Positions 42,305-43,685 of a DNA stretch of 43,685 bases are shown piece by piece. A program made the position numbers and the translations under genes. The notes beneath the pieces were generated by a model. It was not told the DNA's origin and did not search any database. It saw only the letters and a program-made list of their open reading frames with translations. The stretch comes from an uncultured Oscillospiraceae bacterium (GTDB taxonomy: Bacteria > Bacillota > Clostridia > Oscillospirales > Acutalibacteraceae): contig UQFL01000009.1 in the NCBI GenBank assembly GCA_900540305.1, forward strand, positions 1-43,685, in the 5' to 3' direction. Numbering within the stretch: the stretch's first letter is position 1; every line of letters starts with the position of its first letter.

Positions 42305-42520
42305 ATGACTTTTTATATAAAAATAGGTTCAATCACAAATGCGCAAAGAGCAAGATCCGTGCTTCACGCCGCATCGATTAAGGCTGGGATAAAAAGGCTT
42401 GAAAAGCCTAAACCGGGTGAAGGATGCGGTTATATGCTCGTTGTAAATTCTGATGTCTCAAAGGCTTTGAGAATTCTTGAGAAAAACGGAATTCGGGTTT
42501 TGGGGGTGGATAAAGAATGA
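42305..42520 (+). CDS. DUF3343 (putative Se/S carrier-like) protein
   Basis: The 71-residue protein has the DUF3343 pattern: TNAQRARSVLHAASIKAGIKRLEKP, then GEGCGYMLVV with a single Cys near residue 40. The family is tied to selenium/sulfur handling and often sits beside cysteine desulfurase-like genes, as here (4-nt overlap with the next gene). The start at 42305 is preceded by GGGG within a hairpin arm; a frame from 42290 would put the start inside the stem. Confidence 0.8.
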   Translation: MTFYIKIGSITNAQRARSVLHAASIKAGIKRLEKPKPGEGCGYMLVVNSDVSKALRILEKNGIRVLGVDKE

Positions 42521-43647
42521 TTTATTTTGATAACGGCGCCACCTCTTACCCAAAGCCTGCAAATGTTTTGAAAACCGCCGCTATTGCAATGAAAAATTAT
42601 AGCTTCAATTCAGGGCGAGGCGGTTATATTCAGTCTGTAAAGGCGGCTGAAAAAATTTTTGATGTGCGTGTTAAAATTGCGGATATGTTCGGTTTTGAAC
42701 CTCAGAATATTGTATTTACTAAAAACTGTACAGAAGCGCTCAATACCGCTATAAAAGGAAGCGTAAAACAAGGTGACCATGTTATTATATCATCCCTTGA
42801 GCACAATGCAGTGTGGCGTGTTGTAAGCAAGCTTCATGCAGACGGTATTATAGATTACGATATAGCCGAGTTTAGCTATGACAGCGATGAATGTGCAAGC
42901 AATTTTGAAAAGCTGATAAAGAAAAATACTTCTCTTATAGTATGTATGTCTGCGTCAAATGTTTTCGGCGTTACATTTGATATTGAAAAAATAGGTAAGG
43001 TGGCAAAAAAACACAATTTAAGATTTATTGTTGACGGCGCTCAGTCCGCAGGTTTGATACCTATTGACAGCAAAAAGTGCGGAATAGATATCCTGTGTGC
43101 GCCGGGGCATAAATGTCTGTTTGGTCCTATGGGCACAGGATTTATGGCAGTTTCTGAGGGAGTGCGTATTAAAACTTTTCAGGAGGGCGGAACGGGCAGC
43201 AATTCCATTGATTCTGTACAACCTGATTTTATGCCCGACAGATTTGAATCGGGTACGCTGAATAACAGCGGCATAATGACGCTTGGTGCCGGTATAGATT
43301 TCATAAATAAATATTCAATGAATGCTATATACAGTCACGAATTAAATAATGCGGTTTATCTGTATAACGGACTTAAAGCTAATAAAAACGCTGTGCTTTA
43401 CTGCCCTAAACCCGAGAAATTTAAATTTGCTCCGATTGTTTCATTTAACTACGAAGATTATTCAAGTGAAAAGGTTGCCGCTTTTCTTGCAGATAACAAT
43501 ATTGCTGTGCGTGCAGGACTTCATTGTTCGCCTCTTGCACATAAGTTCTTCGGCACGATTGACAGAGGAACTGTAAGACTTTCACCCTCAGTATTCAATA
43601 CAAAAAAAGATTGTGAAGTTTTTTTAAATACATTGAAAAAACTTTGA
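42517..43647 (+). CDS. Class V aminotransferase-fold enzyme (cysteine desulfurase/selenocysteine lyase-like)
   Basis: The 376-residue PLP enzyme is complete, ending 2 nt before adapter sequence. The PLP lysine is K199 in APGHKCLFGP, an Asp in FIVDGAQSAG stacks on the cofactor, and the catalytic-loop Cys is C337 in GLHCSPLAHK. It resembles the CsdA/SufS-like group that takes sulfur or selenium from (seleno)cysteine. The coupled DUF3343 gene may receive the released atom. A selenium role is an inference, since no selD or selA lies in the window. Confidence 0.88.
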   Translation: MIYFDNGATSYPKPANVLKTAAIAMKNYSFNSGRGGYIQSVKAAEKIFDVRVKIADMFGFEPQNIVFTKNCTEALNTAIKGSVKQGDHVIISSLEHNAVWRVVSKLHADGIIDYDIAEFSYDSDECASNFEKLIKKNTSLIVCMSASNVFGVTFDIEKIGKVAKKHNLRFIVDGAQSAGLIPIDSKKCGIDILCAPGHKCLFGPMGTGFMAVSEGVRIKTFQEGGTGSNSIDSVQPDFMPDRFESGTLNNSGIMTLGAGIDFINKYSMNAIYSHELNNAVYLYNGLKANKNAVLYCPKPEKFKFAPIVSFNYEDYSSEKVAAFLADNNIAVRAGLHCSPLAHKFFGTIDRGTVRLSPSVFNTKKDCEVFLNTLKKL

Positions 43648-43649
43648 TT

Positions 43650-43683
43650 CTGTCTCTTATACACATCTCCGAGCCCACGAGAC
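43650..43683. other. Illumina Nextera adapter (artefact)
   Basis: The contig end reads CTGTCTCTTATACACATCT followed by CCGAGCCCACGAGAC, which is the Nextera transposase mosaic end plus read-2 adapter. It is not genomic. The last two bases (43684-43685) would be the start of the index. Confidence 0.98.
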
Positions 43684-43685
43684 CG

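Noticed and set aside
1..43685. CRISPR array, tRNA or rRNA genes, complete prophage, insertion sequence
   Set aside because: I saw no regularly spaced repeats, no tRNA cloverleaf or rRNA sequence, no phage structural genes and no complete transposase.

Overview
The window looks like a chromosomal piece of a low-GC, endospore-forming, anaerobic member of the Clostridia. Supporting signs are a spoIIGA-sigE pair, a fused ispH-rpsA gene in a cmk-plsC-ispH/rpsA run, a CIRCE-controlled groESL operon, a T-box leader, DUF4364 and DUF378 genes, and a four-subunit 2-oxoacid:ferredoxin oxidoreductase. A gut or rumen Ruminococcaceae/Oscillospiraceae-type bacterium is the best guess, inferred from gene content and not proven. 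The last ~34 bases (43650-43683) are Illumina Nextera adapter sequence, so the contig ends in a library artefact.

Layout. (1) 1-~3000: the end of a mobile element, with the tail of a probable relaxase, a two-gene ABC exporter and a TnpV-like gene, lying just downstream of chromosomal ychF. (2) 3018-8717: ychF, then divergently ilvB-ilvN-leuC-leuD and a small unknown gene. (3) 8733-13306: an operon of a signal-peptidase-like protease, an ABC exporter, a family 2 glycoside hydrolase and a cyclophilin. (4) 13305-14869: spoIIGA-sigE. (5) 14884-16122, minus strand: a DUF378 protein and manA. (6) 16252-22888: an ABC-F ATPase, a BaiN/HI0933-like flavoprotein, cmk, plsC and ispH-rpsA. (7) 22922-24841: a marR-MATE efflux unit with a palindromic operator. 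(8) 24849-30021: DUF4364 (minus), then DUF1858-trmK-nif3-rqcH-ispD-ispF. (9) 30094-32170: groES-groEL. (10) 32205-35656: T-box leader plus the gamma, delta, alpha and beta subunits of an oxoacid:ferredoxin oxidoreductase. (11) 35665-36527, minus: pyrophosphatase and a membrane zinc-ribbon protein. (12) 36622-39388: azlC-azlD, a sirtuin and a degenerate transglutaminase-like lipoprotein. (13) 39479-39690: a compact transcription unit with a structured RNA and a possible 22-residue peptide. (14) 39778-43647: a GPH-type transporter with a long charged C-terminal tail, a DUF3343 protein and a class V aminotransferase-fold enzyme.

Themes. Branched-chain amino acid metabolism recurs three times: ilvBN-leuCD, a T-box (specifier best read as AUC, Ile) in front of a 2-oxoacid oxidoreductase, and azlCD under an 18-bp palindrome. 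Together they suggest that the oxidoreductase may run in the reductive direction to make branched-chain 2-oxoacids. Isoprenoid synthesis (ispD, ispF, ispH) is tied to translation and ribosome rescue (rpsA domains, rqcH, trmK). The most interesting sequence-level observations are the T-box on the oxidoreductase operon, a strong in-frame Shine-Dalgarno/ATG inside the ispH-rpsA fusion, the 39.5-kb mini transcription unit, the long-spacer spoIIGA promoter and the protease/ABC-exporter pair. Nothing here was checked by database search.
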